Part shown: positions 44,601 to 53,520 of the stretch, piece by piece
How positions within the stretch are numbered: the first letter of the stretch is position 1
How the letters are laid out: each line of letters opens with the position of its first letter
Assembly (NCBI GenBank): GCA_965214495.1
Contig: OZ243958.1
Location: 1,054,001-1,118,000 of the forward strand
Origin: JANQOH01 sp965214495
Lineage (GTDB): Bacteria > Pseudomonadota > Alphaproteobacteria > UBA7887
DNA length: 64,000 nucleotides
Direction: 5' to 3'
Notes under the pieces: model-generated
Databases searched by the model: none
Told to the model about the DNA's origin: nothing
Seen by the model: only the letters and a program-made list of their open reading frames with translations
Made by a program: the position numbers and the translations under genes

Positions 44601-46070
44601 CTACAGCGAGTTCAGAAAGGCGAGCAGCGCCGCGCGCCCGTCGGCAGGCAACGCGCGGAAGGCATCGCGCGCCGCCTCGGCTTCACCGCCGTGCCAAAGG
44701 ATGGCCTCCTCCATGTTGCGCGCCCGCCCGTCATGCAGGAAGAAGGTATGGCCGCTGACAGTTTCTGTGAGGCCAATGCCCCATAGCGGCGGTGTGCGCC
44801 ATTCGCGGCCCGACGCCGCGCCCTCGGAAGCGCCGTCGGCAAGCCCGTCGCCCATGTCATGCACCAACAGGTCGGTATAGGGCCAGACGAGCTGCCCGCC
44901 GAGGCCCCGGACCGGCCAGTCGCGACGGGTCGCGTGTTTCGGTGTGTGGCAGGCGGTGCAACCGGCCTCGTAGAATAAACGTTTACCCTCGAGCACCCTC
45001 GGGGTCTCGATGTCGCGGCGCGCCGGTACGGCGAGGTGGCGGCTGTAGAACAGGATCAGGTCCATGATTTCCGCCGGGGCCTCCAAACCGCCGCCATGCG
45101 GCGCTTCGACGCAAGCGGGCTGCGCCGCCGTGCAGTCGCCCCATGGCGCCGGCGCAAGTGGGTTGGAGACGCCGATATCGCCCGCCATCGCCGCCGCCAC
45201 TTGGTCAGCAATGGTCGGCTGGCCCGCCTTCCACCCGAAACGCCCGACCACTACGCGCTTCTCCGCATGGCTCCACACATGATTGACTCGGCCGGAGATA
45301 CCGTCGCCGTTAATGTCGTCGGGGTCGGCACGGGCGAGGATGTCCGCTTCGTCGATGGCTTCGAGCAGGCCGAGGCCGATCATCGGGGGCGCGATGCGCG
45401 GGCTGATGATCGTTTTCGGGTGGAGAGGCCCGTATTCAGGGTCGGCAATACGATAGCGTGGCTCCCGCAGGCTGGCTATCGCACCGTCGTCGAACGCGAT
45501 CGGCCGCTCGCGCCAGACGATCTCTATCCGCCCCTCGCGACGATGGCCGGCTATCGCCAAGTCCTGCAACTGGCCGCCATAGACGGGTTCGGGGATCGCG
45601 GTGACGGCTTGATCGGCGAGAAGCCGGCGTTCCGCGTCGTTTCGTGGCGGGATCGAAAGACGCAAGATCATCGACACGGCGCTGTCGTCCGGCCCCGCTG
45701 GCGGGTGGCCGCGCCCATCCTTGAGATGGCAGCGCTGACATGCGCGGGCGTTGTAAAGCGGCCCCAGGCCGTCGGCGGATTCAGTGGAAGCGGGGGCTGC
45801 AACCCAAGCGCGCCGGAACAGGCCGTCGCCGATGAAGAAGTCCCCCCGTTCGGCAAATTCCAGATTCGCCGACGGCATGGAAAAGGCGTTGCCGTCCAGC
45901 CGCTTCCGGTTGGTCGCGGCGCCGCCGGGCAGTGCCTCCCAGCGCTCGGCCGCCGAGAAATCCGTCGTCGGCGCGAGGATCGCGGCGCGTTCCTCAGCGG
46001 TCAGCGCCGGTATCGCGGGGCCGGGCGCCAGACAGAAACCGATCGCCAGGAGCGCGGCGGACCGGTGCAT
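44601..46070 (-). CDS. Di-haem cytochrome c peroxidase-like protein (DUF1111, thiol oxidoreductase)
   Basis: 489 residues with a signal peptide (MHRSAALLAIGFCLAPGPA). Two CXXCH haem-binding sites are present, CQRCH at 111-115 and CTACH at 371-375. HLKDGRGHPP and SGHTFFLHDGRARNMEEAIL are hallmarks of DUF1111 proteins. These commonly sit next to imelysin genes in iron-uptake operons and are thought to act on iron redox state in the periplasm; that role is inferred. It starts 11 bases after the imelysin stop. Confidence 0.9.
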   Translation of the reverse strand: MHRSAALLAIGFCLAPGPAIPALTAEERAAILAPTTDFSAAERWEALPGGAATNRKRLDGNAFSMPSANLEFAERGDFFIGDGLFRRAWVAAPASTESADGLGPLYNARACQRCHLKDGRGHPPAGPDDSAVSMILRLSIPPRNDAERRLLADQAVTAIPEPVYGGQLQDLAIAGHRREGRIEIVWRERPIAFDDGAIASLREPRYRIADPEYGPLHPKTIISPRIAPPMIGLGLLEAIDEADILARADPDDINGDGISGRVNHVWSHAEKRVVVGRFGWKAGQPTIADQVAAAMAGDIGVSNPLAPAPWGDCTAAQPACVEAPHGGGLEAPAEIMDLILFYSRHLAVPARRDIETPRVLEGKRLFYEAGCTACHTPKHATRRDWPVRGLGGQLVWPYTDLLVHDMGDGLADGASEGAASGREWRTPPLWGIGLTETVSGHTFFLHDGRARNMEEAILWHGGEAEAARDAFRALPADGRAALLAFLNSL

Positions 46071-46081
46071 GATCGGTGGCG

Positions 46082-47365
46082 CTACTGAAATACCGCTTCC
46101 GGGTTGTCGAGACTGTCCGACCCCTCGAACGCGATGGCGTCGAGGCCGAGCGCGGGCGCGAACCGCTCGATTGCTGCGGTCTGGGCGACAAGAGCGTCGA
46201 CGATCGCCTGGACCATCGCGTTGCCCTCGTCATTGCCTGCGCCGAGCATCTGGTCGTATGCCATGATTCCGGCATCGGCTGCCGCCTTTACGGCGGCCGC
46301 AGCGGCGCCGGTCTCGTCGAGGCGTTCGCGCATGGCATCGTCGAGCGCGGGGTCGCGTTGGCGCACGAGGTCCGACAGGGCGGGACCTTCGACCGCGCCG
46401 CCGTCGATACGCGCATAGCGCCCAGTATAGACGTTGCGAATGCCGACGATGTCATAGAAGTGCGCGTTGTGAGTGTTGTCGGAGAAGCAGTCGTGCTCTT
46501 CTTCGGGGTCATGCAGCAAGAGGCCAAGCTGAATGCGCTCACCCGCCAATTCGCCTCTGGACAGGCTGCCGAGGCCGGTGACGATGGCCGCAAGCCCTGC
46601 TTCCACTGTCCCCTGCTCCAGCACGCTGCGCGCCGCGCCGCCGGACTTCCAGTTCGCGACCATCTCTTCAAGATCGGAAACCAGCAGGCGTGCCGCAGCC
46701 GCGAGGTAGGCGCCGCGGCGGTCGCAATGTCCGCCTGTGCAAGCGTCGCCGGCGGCATAGTCGGTCCATGGCCGCGCTCCGGCGCCCGCCTCGGTACCGT
46801 TCAGATCCTGGCCCCAGAGCAGGAACTCGATCGCATGATAGCCGGTTGCCACGTTGGCCTCGACTGCGTCGATCTCGTGCAACGACCGGATCAGCTCTTC
46901 GTCGATGACCGATGTGTCGATGGTCCGTCCGCCGACAGCCAGCGAGGGGTTGGCGATCACGTTGGCGGTGCGGAAAACGTTCTCTCCGTCATCGGCGCCG
47001 TAGCGTCCGCCGTCGACATAATCGATCAGTCCCTCGTCGAGCGGCCAGGCGTTCACCCGCCCCTCCCACTCATCGACGATCGCGTTGCCAAACCGAAAAA
47101 CCTCGGTCTGCTGGTATGGCACCCGCGCCGCCAGCCAGGCACCTTTCACGGTGCGATGCGCAGCCGGGTCGGGCGCGGCAAGAAAGCGGTCAACAGCGCC
47201 GGCGAGGGTATTGGCGGTCGCGAGCGAATCCTCGTAGCCCGCCAGCGCGATATCAGCGTAAGTCGCGATGACGGCGCGCGCATCGGCTGCCCACGTGTCC
47301 GACACCCCCGGGCTCGCGCCGATCACGACGGCGGCCCATGCGACCCTGGTCCATCGTCCGTTCAT
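46082..47365 (-). CDS. Imelysin-family iron-regulated periplasmic protein (IrpA-like)
   Basis: 427 residues with a signal peptide (first 26 residues). The family motif GxHxxE is GYHAIE at 175-180, followed by FLLWGQD, and the second conserved part is LHDPEEEHDCFSDNTHNAHF. Imelysins (peptidase M75) are now seen as iron- or haem-handling proteins instead of proteases. It is the first gene of an operon imelysin - DUF1111 di-haem - beta-propeller. The upstream region holds a candidate Fur-type operator, which fits induction under iron limitation. Confidence 0.93.
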   Translation of the reverse strand: MNGRWTRVAWAAVVIGASPGVSDTWAADARAVIATYADIALAGYEDSLATANTLAGAVDRFLAAPDPAAHRTVKGAWLAARVPYQQTEVFRFGNAIVDEWEGRVNAWPLDEGLIDYVDGGRYGADDGENVFRTANVIANPSLAVGGRTIDTSVIDEELIRSLHEIDAVEANVATGYHAIEFLLWGQDLNGTEAGAGARPWTDYAAGDACTGGHCDRRGAYLAAAARLLVSDLEEMVANWKSGGAARSVLEQGTVEAGLAAIVTGLGSLSRGELAGERIQLGLLLHDPEEEHDCFSDNTHNAHFYDIVGIRNVYTGRYARIDGGAVEGPALSDLVRQRDPALDDAMRERLDETGAAAAAVKAAADAGIMAYDQMLGAGNDEGNAMVQAIVDALVAQTAAIERFAPALGLDAIAFEGSDSLDNPEAVFQ

Positions 47366-47419
47366 ACCGGCTCTCCCGCTGCGATCGATCGGCTGTCGAT
47401 AACACGGTCGTTCCGCAAT

Positions 47420-47440
47420 TGCAACTTACTCTTATTCGCA
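47420..47440. promoter_or_regulatory. Candidate Fur-family operator upstream of the imelysin operon
   Basis: A partly palindromic 21-base site centred 65 bases upstream of the imelysin start has outer half sites TGCAA (plus strand, left) and TTCGCA (right), with AT-rich inner bases in an otherwise GC-rich region. The layout resembles the TGCAA-(A/T-rich)-TTGCA operators of alphaproteobacterial Fur/Mur proteins. About 12 of 21 positions match the reverse complement, so the symmetry is imperfect. The divergent TPR gene begins about 180 bases away on the other side. Confidence 0.4.
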
Positions 47441-47617
47441 GCAGCAGCCCTCGATGCTTCGATCCGATAGCCTGCGCGCGCCGACATACCGGACCCGGGC
47501 GCAAGGCAGCCGAGAATCTTTTCGAACCGGAATGTAACCGGCTGAAGCGATATCTGGCGGCGTCGCAGCGAAGTCCGTAAGATGGGAGTCGGCCATGGTC
47601 AGCCGGAGGGACGAGTC

Positions 47618-48103
47618 ATGACGTTCATACGCCTGTGGGCCACCGCGCTCGCGTTGGGGGTTGCGCTGGCCGCTGGAACGGCGGCGGCCAACCGGGGGGG
47701 CGATGCTTTCCTCGCACCGGCCGCGGAACCGGCAGACAGCATCGACCTGCAAGCCGGCTACGACGCCATCGACGCCGGCGACTATGAGGCTGCCATTGCG
47801 GTGTTCGAGGCGGCTATCGCGGAACAGCCGGACAATGCCGAGGCGCACAACCAGCTGGGTTACATTCACCGGCGGATGCAGGAGTTCGACCGGGCTTTCG
47901 CCCATTACCGCACGGCGTTGACCATCGACCCGTCGCACACGGGTGCGCACCACTATATCGGCGAGGCGTATCTTGAGATCGGCGCGCTGGCGGAGGCCGA
48001 ACGACACTTACGCGAACTGGACCTGATCTGCCTGTTCGGGTGCGAAGACTACTACGCACTGGAGCAGGCGGTAGCGCTGTACAAGGCGAACAACACCAGC
48101 TGA
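47618..48103 (+). CDS. Exported TPR-repeat protein
   Basis: 161 residues from ATG at 47618, preceded by CCGGAGGGACGAG. A signal peptide (MTFIRLWATALALGVALAAG) is followed by three TPR units: AGYDAIDAGDYEAAIAVFEA, AEAHNQLGYIHRRMQEFDRA, and GAHHYIGEAYLEIGALAEAE. A pair of Cys in LICLFGCEDYY near the C-terminus could form a disulphide in the periplasm. It is divergent from the imelysin gene. The role is presumably protein-protein contact; no partner can be named. Confidence 0.85.
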   Translation: MTFIRLWATALALGVALAAGTAAANRGGDAFLAPAAEPADSIDLQAGYDAIDAGDYEAAIAVFEAAIAEQPDNAEAHNQLGYIHRRMQEFDRAFAHYRTALTIDPSHTGAHHYIGEAYLEIGALAEAERHLRELDLICLFGCEDYYALEQAVALYKANNTS

Positions 48104-48156
48104 CAAGCTCGTCCCGGCTGCAGCGAGCTGCGCGCGGGCGGTGTTGCGCGCCGTTC

Positions 48157-49059
48157 ATGGACCTTTGGATTCCGATCTCGATCGGCGCCGCTTTTTTCCA
48201 GAATCTGCGTTCGGCGCTGCAAAAGCATCTGAAGACGAGCCTCGGCACTTCGGGATCGACCTTTTCACGCTTTCTTTTCGCGCTTCCCTTCGCAGTGCTG
48301 TACGCGGGGGTTCTGCGAGTAGTGTTCGGTTATCCGGTGCCGGAGCCAAACGCCGCGTTTCTTGTCCATATCGCTGTCGGCGGCATCTCCCAGATCGTCG
48401 CGACTGCGCTGCTGATCCACCTGTTCGCGCTTCGCAATTTCGCCGTGGGCACCGCCTACTCCAAAACCGAGCCCGTGCAGACGGCGATGTTCGGCTTGAT
48501 CATTCTCGGCGACATGGTGAGTTTGACGGGAGCGGTGGCGATCCTGATCAGCCTGTGCGGCGTGGTGATGATTTCGGCGGCCCGGACTCGCATCACTCTG
48601 TTCTCAGTGCTGCGTCGGCTGTCTGGCCGGCCCGCGTTGATCGGCATGGCGTCGGGCGCGGGTTTCGGGATCTCGGCAGTGAGCTATCGCGCTGCGTCGC
48701 TGTCGCTCGGTGCCGACGGATTTCTGATGCCGGCTGCCTGCACGCTGGCTTCGGTGCTGTTGTTCCAGTCGCTGGTGATGGCGCTCTATCTGCGCTGGCG
48801 TGAGCCGGGCAGGATCGGGTCGGTGCTGGCCAGTTGGCGCGTGACCGGTCTGGTGGGGATCAGCGGCATGATCACCAGCGTCGGCTGGTTCACCGCCATG
48901 ACGTTGCAGAACGCGGCCTATGTGCGCGCGGTGGGTCAGATCGAGCTGGTTTTCACCTTCATCGCCTCGACTGTGTTTTTCCGCGAACGGTCGAGCCCGA
49001 CGGAGGTTGCCGGCATCGTGCTGATCGTCGCCGGCATCCTGCTATTACTGCTGGCGTGA
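48157..49059 (+). CDS. EamA/DMT-superfamily permease
   Basis: 300 residues from ATG at 48157, with ten predicted helices in two EamA halves (AFFQNLRSALQKHLKTSLGT at the start of the first, VTGLVGISGMITSVGWFTAM at the start of the last part). Characteristic strings are YSKTEPVQTAMFGLIILGD, LISLCGVVMI, and IELVFTFIASTVFFRE followed by EVAGIVLIVAGILLLL. The substrate of this efflux-type transporter is unknown. It lies 53 bases after the TPR gene; co-transcription is possible. Confidence 0.88.
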   Translation: MDLWIPISIGAAFFQNLRSALQKHLKTSLGTSGSTFSRFLFALPFAVLYAGVLRVVFGYPVPEPNAAFLVHIAVGGISQIVATALLIHLFALRNFAVGTAYSKTEPVQTAMFGLIILGDMVSLTGAVAILISLCGVVMISAARTRITLFSVLRRLSGRPALIGMASGAGFGISAVSYRAASLSLGADGFLMPAACTLASVLLFQSLVMALYLRWREPGRIGSVLASWRVTGLVGISGMITSVGWFTAMTLQNAAYVRAVGQIELVFTFIASTVFFRERSSPTEVAGIVLIVAGILLLLLA

Positions 49060-49557
49060 ATCGCATGTCGTTCACGCGTCGTGGCGCGGCATGGCGGGTC
49101 ACGCCCGGACGGGCTATACAAGCTTGGTGGATTGCCGCGCGGCGAGCCGTTGCCGGCAATCTCCCGCCCCTTCGTCCGAATAGCGGTATTCTTCCGGACG
49201 GATCGAGTCCCCGGTTTCAAAGTACCGGATTCGCACCGACGGCGTCTTCGATATCGCTCGCCCCTGGTAAACCCAGGCGGATCATCCCGGACACGGAACT
49301 CCGATGCGCCGCATGAACACCAAGAGGTCCGGATCAGCGCTCATGCCCGCCTCCTCCGCGTCGCCAACACCGGAAACCGACCGACCTGCCACCCGGATGA
49401 CGCCCGACACCAACGTCTCCGGTGCTTGGGAGCCCGCGACCGTGTTCGCCACCCAAGCCGGGGTTAAGGGGATTACAATCTTGAGCCAGAGCCTGTTGGC
49501 CTAACTTCTGCTCGGGAAGGCCGCGGCGCCTACGCAGCCTGTGTCACCTTTGCCGTC
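49060..49557. other. Intergenic stretch without a convincing gene
   Basis: About 500 bases. Several short frames on both strands (for example 49081-49467 and 49304-49504, plus strand) lack ribosome sites and recognisable protein patterns. No tRNA or perfect hairpin with a T-run was seen. It separates the permease gene from the region that overlaps the end of the bc1 operon and might hold remnants of a lost gene. Confidence 0.5.
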
Positions 49558-50025
49558 ATGTCCAGCCTGATCTTCGCTGTCGGCGCCGACAGGGCCCCGC
49601 AATACTTCACGACGGCGAAAGAGATCAGCCTGTCGAAGGGCCTGATCCTGGCGCTGGGCATCTGTCTCTGCGGAAGCGCAGTGACGGCAGTGGCGTCGTT
49701 ACCGCCTATCCACAGCGACTTGCCGTTCTTTCGCAAGGCCGATACTGGCTTGTTCCACCTCGCCCCGGTTCTCATATCGTTCATTTCGTCGTCGCTGGCG
49801 GTTCAGTACCAACTTTCCGGGCTAAGGCGCTTCAGACCGCTCGCAGTTCTTCTTACCGTTCAGCCGGTTGCCGCGATGCTCGGTATCATAATGTTGGTCT
49901 GGAAACTGGGCATGGGGTGGACGGCGCATACCTCCATGGAAATCTCCCGACGGAAGCGCGAGATCGGAAACCTCGGACCTCACGTCCGATGCGCGCCGAG
50001 CCAGACTTTTCGCTTGGTGGCGTAG
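49558..50025 (+). CDS. Possible small membrane protein, unknown
   Basis: 155 residues from ATG at 49558, with three hydrophobic segments: KGLILALGICLCGSAVTAVA, FHLAPVLISFISSSLAVQYQ and LAVLLTVQPVAAMLGIIMLV. Composition and spacing look like a real three-helix membrane protein. There is no clear ribosome site, and the last 15 codons run antisense into the cytochrome c1 gene. I do not recognise a family. It may be a real gene or the remnant of one. Confidence 0.5.
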   Translation: MSSLIFAVGADRAPQYFTTAKEISLSKGLILALGICLCGSAVTAVASLPPIHSDLPFFRKADTGLFHLAPVLISFISSSLAVQYQLSGLRRFRPLAVLLTVQPVAAMLGIIMLVWKLGMGWTAHTSMEISRRKREIGNLGPHVRCAPSQTFRLVA

Positions 50026-50741
50026 AACAGGGCGGTCATCGCCAGCGTAAACAACAGCACCGTCAGCCCCATGCGCTTGCGACGCTCCAGCGAGGGCTCC
50101 GCCGCCCAAGCCAGGAACGCTGCGACATCGCGCGCCTGCTGCGCAACCGTCGCCTCGACGCCGTCGGCATAGTCCACATCGCCGCCCCACAACGGCGGCG
50201 GCATCGCGATCTGATGACCCGGGAAGTATGCGTTGTAACTCAGCCCGTCCGCGAGTGCGAAATCTTCGGGCGGCTCGACATAGCCGGTAAGAAGTGCAGC
50301 AACATAGTCGGCACCGCCGGCGCGGGCCTTGACCATGAGCGACAGGTCGGGCGGTCGGGCACCGCCATTGGCCGCCGCCGCCGCCCTGGAGTTGGGATAA
50401 GGATTGGCGAAACGGTCGGCCGGAACGGCCGTGCGCGTGAACATCTCGCCTTCGGCGTCCGGTCCGTCCTGCACCTCGTCGAGCGCGGCGACGGCCTTGA
50501 TCTGCCCGGCGTCGTAGCCGAGACCCGCAAGGTCGCGATAGGCGACAAGATCGAGCCCATGGCAACTCGCGCAGACCTCGAGATAGACCTGCAACCCGCG
50601 CTGCGCCTCGGCGCGATCAAAATATCCGAATACGCCGTCGAACGACCAGTCCAGCGCCGGCGGCGCCGGCGCTTCGACCGCTCCCCAGGCGCACGGCGCG
50701 GCAAGCATCAGGCCCCCCGCGAGCCAAGCCCGCGCGGTCAT
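49980..50741 (-). CDS. petC: Cytochrome c1 of the bc1 complex
   Basis: 253 residues from ATG at 50741, which overlaps the cytochrome b stop (ATGA). The signal peptide is followed by the haem c site CASCH (57-61), and the sixth ligand is probably Met in GHQIAMPPPLW. PADRFANPYPNSRAA and GARPPDLSLMVKARAGGADYV are typical. A C-terminal membrane anchor (MGLTVLLFTLAMTALFYATK) holds it at the periplasmic face. It takes electrons from the Rieske centre and passes them to a soluble or membrane cytochrome c. Confidence 0.96.
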   Translation of the reverse strand: MTARAWLAGGLMLAAPCAWGAVEAPAPPALDWSFDGVFGYFDRAEAQRGLQVYLEVCASCHGLDLVAYRDLAGLGYDAGQIKAVAALDEVQDGPDAEGEMFTRTAVPADRFANPYPNSRAAAAANGGARPPDLSLMVKARAGGADYVAALLTGYVEPPEDFALADGLSYNAYFPGHQIAMPPPLWGGDVDYADGVEATVAQQARDVAAFLAWAAEPSLERRKRMGLTVLLFTLAMTALFYATKRKVWLGAHRT

Positions 50742-52024
50742 CGCCCCGCCCCCCCGACCGCGCGATCGTCGAGCACCGGCTCGGCGATGCTCACCGGCAA
50801 CGGTCTCGTGCGTTCGTAACGGCCGAGCAGCGGCACCAGAACGAGGAAGTGGAAGAAATACCAGGCGGTCGCGATCTGCCCCAGTGCGACATACCGGAAC
50901 CACTCCACACCCGCGAATACCGGCTCATTGGGTGGATTAGCGCCGACGATGCCAAGAACGATGCAATCGGCCACCAGCACCCAGAACGCCTGTTTGTAGA
51001 TCGGGCGGAAACGCCCCGAACGCACCGGCGAGCCGTCGAGCCAGGGCAGGACGAACAGAATCGCGACCGACGCGAGCATGAGCAGCACGCCGAGCAACTT
51101 CGCCGACAGAAACCAGATGTCGAAGGTAGCCGACCGCAGGATGGCGTAGAACGGCAGGAAATACCATTCCGGCACGATGTGCGGCGGCGTGACCAGCGGG
51201 TCGGCCTCGATATAGTTGTCGGGATGGCCGAGCCAATTGGGCGCGAAGAACACGAACGCGAAGAACACCAGCAGAAATACCCCCAGCCCGAACAGGTCTT
51301 TGACCGTGTAGTAGGGATGGAATGGCAGGGTGTCCTTGTCGCTCTTCACGTCGATGCCGAGCGGGTTGTTCGAGCCGAAGCGATGCAGCGCCCAGATATG
51401 CAGGACGACGACACCAAGGATCACGAACGGCATCAGATAGTGAAGGCTGAAGAAACGCTGCAAGGTCGGATTGTCGACGGAGAAGCCACCCCACAGCCAC
51501 GACACCACGTCTTCGCCGACCAACGGGATGGCCGATGCGAGGTTGGTGATGACTGTGGCCGCCCAGAAGCTCATCTGCCCCCACGGCAGGACATAGCCCG
51601 TGAACGCCGTCAGGATCATGAGCAGGAGAAGGATCACGCCGAGGCCCCACAGCAGTTCCCGCGGATTCTTGTACGAGCCGTAATAGAGGCCCCGGAACAG
51701 GTGGATATAGACCACGACGAAGAACGCGGAAGCGCCGTTCGCGTGCACATAGCGCAGCAACCAGCCGTAGTTCACGTCGCGCATGATGCGCTCGACGCTG
51801 GCGAACGCGAAATCGACGTGCGGCGTGTAGTGCATCGCCAGCGCGATTCCGGTGGCGATCTGGATGACCAGCACGATGCCGGCCAGCGAACCGAAGTTCC
51901 ACCAGTAGTTCAAGTTGCGCGGAGTGGGATAGGACCGGCCCACCGCGTGGTCGAGCAACGAGAACACCGGCATTCGGTAGTCGATCCAGCGCACGATCCG
52001 CGTGCCCATCGAACGATCGCTCAT
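50738..52024 (-). CDS. petB: Cytochrome b of the bc1 complex
   Basis: 428 residues, the fused bacterial/mitochondrial type with eight helices. The N-terminal part has NYWWNFGSLAGIVLVIQIAT and the haem-ligand helix MHYTPHVDFAFASVERIMRD. The Qo-site PEWY motif is present in VPEWYFLPFYAILR. It carries haems bL and bH and both quinone sites. Neighbours are the Rieske gene 12 bases upstream and cytochrome c1 overlapping downstream, the standard fbcFBC order. Confidence 0.97.
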   Translation of the reverse strand: MSDRSMGTRIVRWIDYRMPVFSLLDHAVGRSYPTPRNLNYWWNFGSLAGIVLVIQIATGIALAMHYTPHVDFAFASVERIMRDVNYGWLLRYVHANGASAFFVVVYIHLFRGLYYGSYKNPRELLWGLGVILLLLMILTAFTGYVLPWGQMSFWAATVITNLASAIPLVGEDVVSWLWGGFSVDNPTLQRFFSLHYLMPFVILGVVVLHIWALHRFGSNNPLGIDVKSDKDTLPFHPYYTVKDLFGLGVFLLVFFAFVFFAPNWLGHPDNYIEADPLVTPPHIVPEWYFLPFYAILRSATFDIWFLSAKLLGVLLMLASVAILFVLPWLDGSPVRSGRFRPIYKQAFWVLVADCIVLGIVGANPPNEPVFAGVEWFRYVALGQIATAWYFFHFLVLVPLLGRYERTRPLPVSIAEPVLDDRAVGGAGR

Positions 52025-52036
52025 CGCCGCGCCCCG

Positions 52037-52567
52037 TCAGCCGACCAGGATGCGCGAATCGTCGAGAAAGACGTATTCGGGCACCGTGAGGTTGTCGGGC
52101 GCCGGTCCCCTGCGAATGCGGCCGGATGTGTCGTAATGCGAGCCGTGGCAAGGACAGAACCAGCCGCCGTAATCGCCGGCGGACCCCAACGGCACGCAAC
52201 CGAGATGGGTGCACACACCCACCACGACCAGCCATTCCGGATAGCCGTCCTTGACGCGTTCGGCATCTGCCTGCGGGTCCTTCAGGTCGGCAAGCGGAGC
52301 CTGGCGCGCCGCCTCGATCTCGGCCGCCGTGCGCCGGCGGATGAACAGCGGCTTGCCGCGCCATGTCACGGTGATCGACTGACCTTCGGCAATCGGCGAG
52401 AGATCCACTTCGATCGAGGCCAGGGCGAGCACGTCGCGGGCCGGGTTCATCTGGTCGATCAGCGGCCAGACCGCCGCGAGGCCGCCGACCCCGGCGACCG
52501 CGCCGGTGGTCAGGAACAGAAAGTCGCGGCGCGTCTCGCCACCGACGCGCGCGCCGGGATCAGCCAT
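52037..52567 (-). CDS. petA: Rieske iron-sulfur protein (ubiquinol-cytochrome c reductase)
   Basis: 176 residues. The N-terminus ETRRDFLFLTTGAVAGVGGL is a Tat-dependent membrane anchor. The [2Fe-2S] ligands are C119 and H121 in CTHLGC and C138 and H141 in CPCHGSH. It oxidises ubiquinol at the Qo site of cytochrome b. ATG at 52567 is chosen; another ATG four codons upstream (52579) is in frame. It is the first gene of the bc1 operon and lies divergent from hemF, with fewer than 100 bases between, so the two promoters are close together. Confidence 0.96.
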   Translation of the reverse strand: MADPGARVGGETRRDFLFLTTGAVAGVGGLAAVWPLIDQMNPARDVLALASIEVDLSPIAEGQSITVTWRGKPLFIRRRTAAEIEAARQAPLADLKDPQADAERVKDGYPEWLVVVGVCTHLGCVPLGSAGDYGGWFCPCHGSHYDTSGRIRRGPAPDNLTVPEYVFLDDSRILVG

Positions 52568-52640
52568 GCGAAACCCCATTTTTCGAAGTGTCGGAATGCG
52601 GGCGCCTTTCTGCCGCGCTCCGGGTAGGATGTCCAGCGAT

Positions 52641-53498
52641 ATGGATGGGCGATCGACGCACGATACGCGGAATGCGGCGGCGCAGGGATGGTTCGAGTCG
52701 CTGCGCGACGATCTCTGCGCGGCCTTCGAAGCGATCGAGGACAGCTTGTGCGGCGGCCCGAATGCGTCGCGGCCGGCCGGCCGTTTCGAACGCACCGAAT
52801 GGGCGCGCCCGGGCGGCGGCGGCGGCGTCATGTCGATCATGCGCGGGCGTGTGTTCGAGAAGGTGGGGGTCAACGTCTCGACGGTACACGGGGTCTTTTC
52901 CGAACGCTTTCGCGCACAGGTTCCCGGCGCCGAAGAGGACCCTCGCTTCCGGGCGACCGGCATATCGGTGGTGGCGCATCCGTGGTCGCCGCACGCGCCG
53001 GCGGCGCATATGAACACGCGGCATATCGTCACCGCGCGCGCCTGGTTCGGCGGCGGCGCGGACCTGACTCCGACCGTGCCCGACGCCACCGACACCGCCG
53101 CCTTCCACGCGGCGCTCGAAACGGCATGCGACCGCCACGCTATCGCCGATTACGCACGTTTCGCGAAGTGGTGCGACGAATATTTCTACCTTCCCCACCG
53201 CAAGGAAACGCGGGGTGTCGGCGGTATTTTCTACGACTACCTGGAAGACGATCCGGACGCTGGCTTTGCCTTCACGAAGGATATCGGACGCGCATTTCTC
53301 GAAGCCTATCCACGCATCGTCCGCCGCCATCGGGACCGCGGCTGGACCGCCGCCGACCGCAAGCGGCAACTCGCCCGTCGCGGCCGCTATGTGGAGTTCA
53401 ACCTGCTCTACGACCGAGGCACGAAGTTCGGACTCGCCACCGACGGCAACCCGGAGGCGATCCTCATGTCGCTGCCGCCGGTCGCCGAGTGGCCTTGA
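52641..53498 (+). CDS. hemF: Aerobic coproporphyrinogen III oxidase
   Basis: 285 residues. Family motifs are FERTEWARPGGGGGVMSIMR, GVNVSTVHG, FGGGADLTPTVP, KWCDEYFYLPHRKETRGVGG and RRGRYVEFNLLYDRGTKFGL, with the C-terminus ILMSLPPVAEWP, an end common in alphaproteobacteria. It makes protoporphyrinogen IX from coproporphyrinogen III using oxygen, in haem synthesis. ATG at 52641 is preferred over ATG at 52629, where the purine run is too close. It is divergent from the bc1 genes, linking haem supply and a haem enzyme. It converges with cca, 22 bases apart. Confidence 0.95.
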   Translation: MDGRSTHDTRNAAAQGWFESLRDDLCAAFEAIEDSLCGGPNASRPAGRFERTEWARPGGGGGVMSIMRGRVFEKVGVNVSTVHGVFSERFRAQVPGAEEDPRFRATGISVVAHPWSPHAPAAHMNTRHIVTARAWFGGGADLTPTVPDATDTAAFHAALETACDRHAIADYARFAKWCDEYFYLPHRKETRGVGGIFYDYLEDDPDAGFAFTKDIGRAFLEAYPRIVRRHRDRGWTAADRKRQLARRGRYVEFNLLYDRGTKFGLATDGNPEAILMSLPPVAEWP

Positions 53499-53520
53499 GG
53501 ACCGGGCGCCTCTGCCGAGC

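Noticed and set aside
52641..53498. Suspected C-terminal truncation of coproporphyrinogen oxidase.
   Set aside because: Enterobacterial HemF continues about 25 residues after LMSLPP, but alphaproteobacterial forms commonly end in a string like MSLPPxxxWP, as here, so the stop looks genuine.
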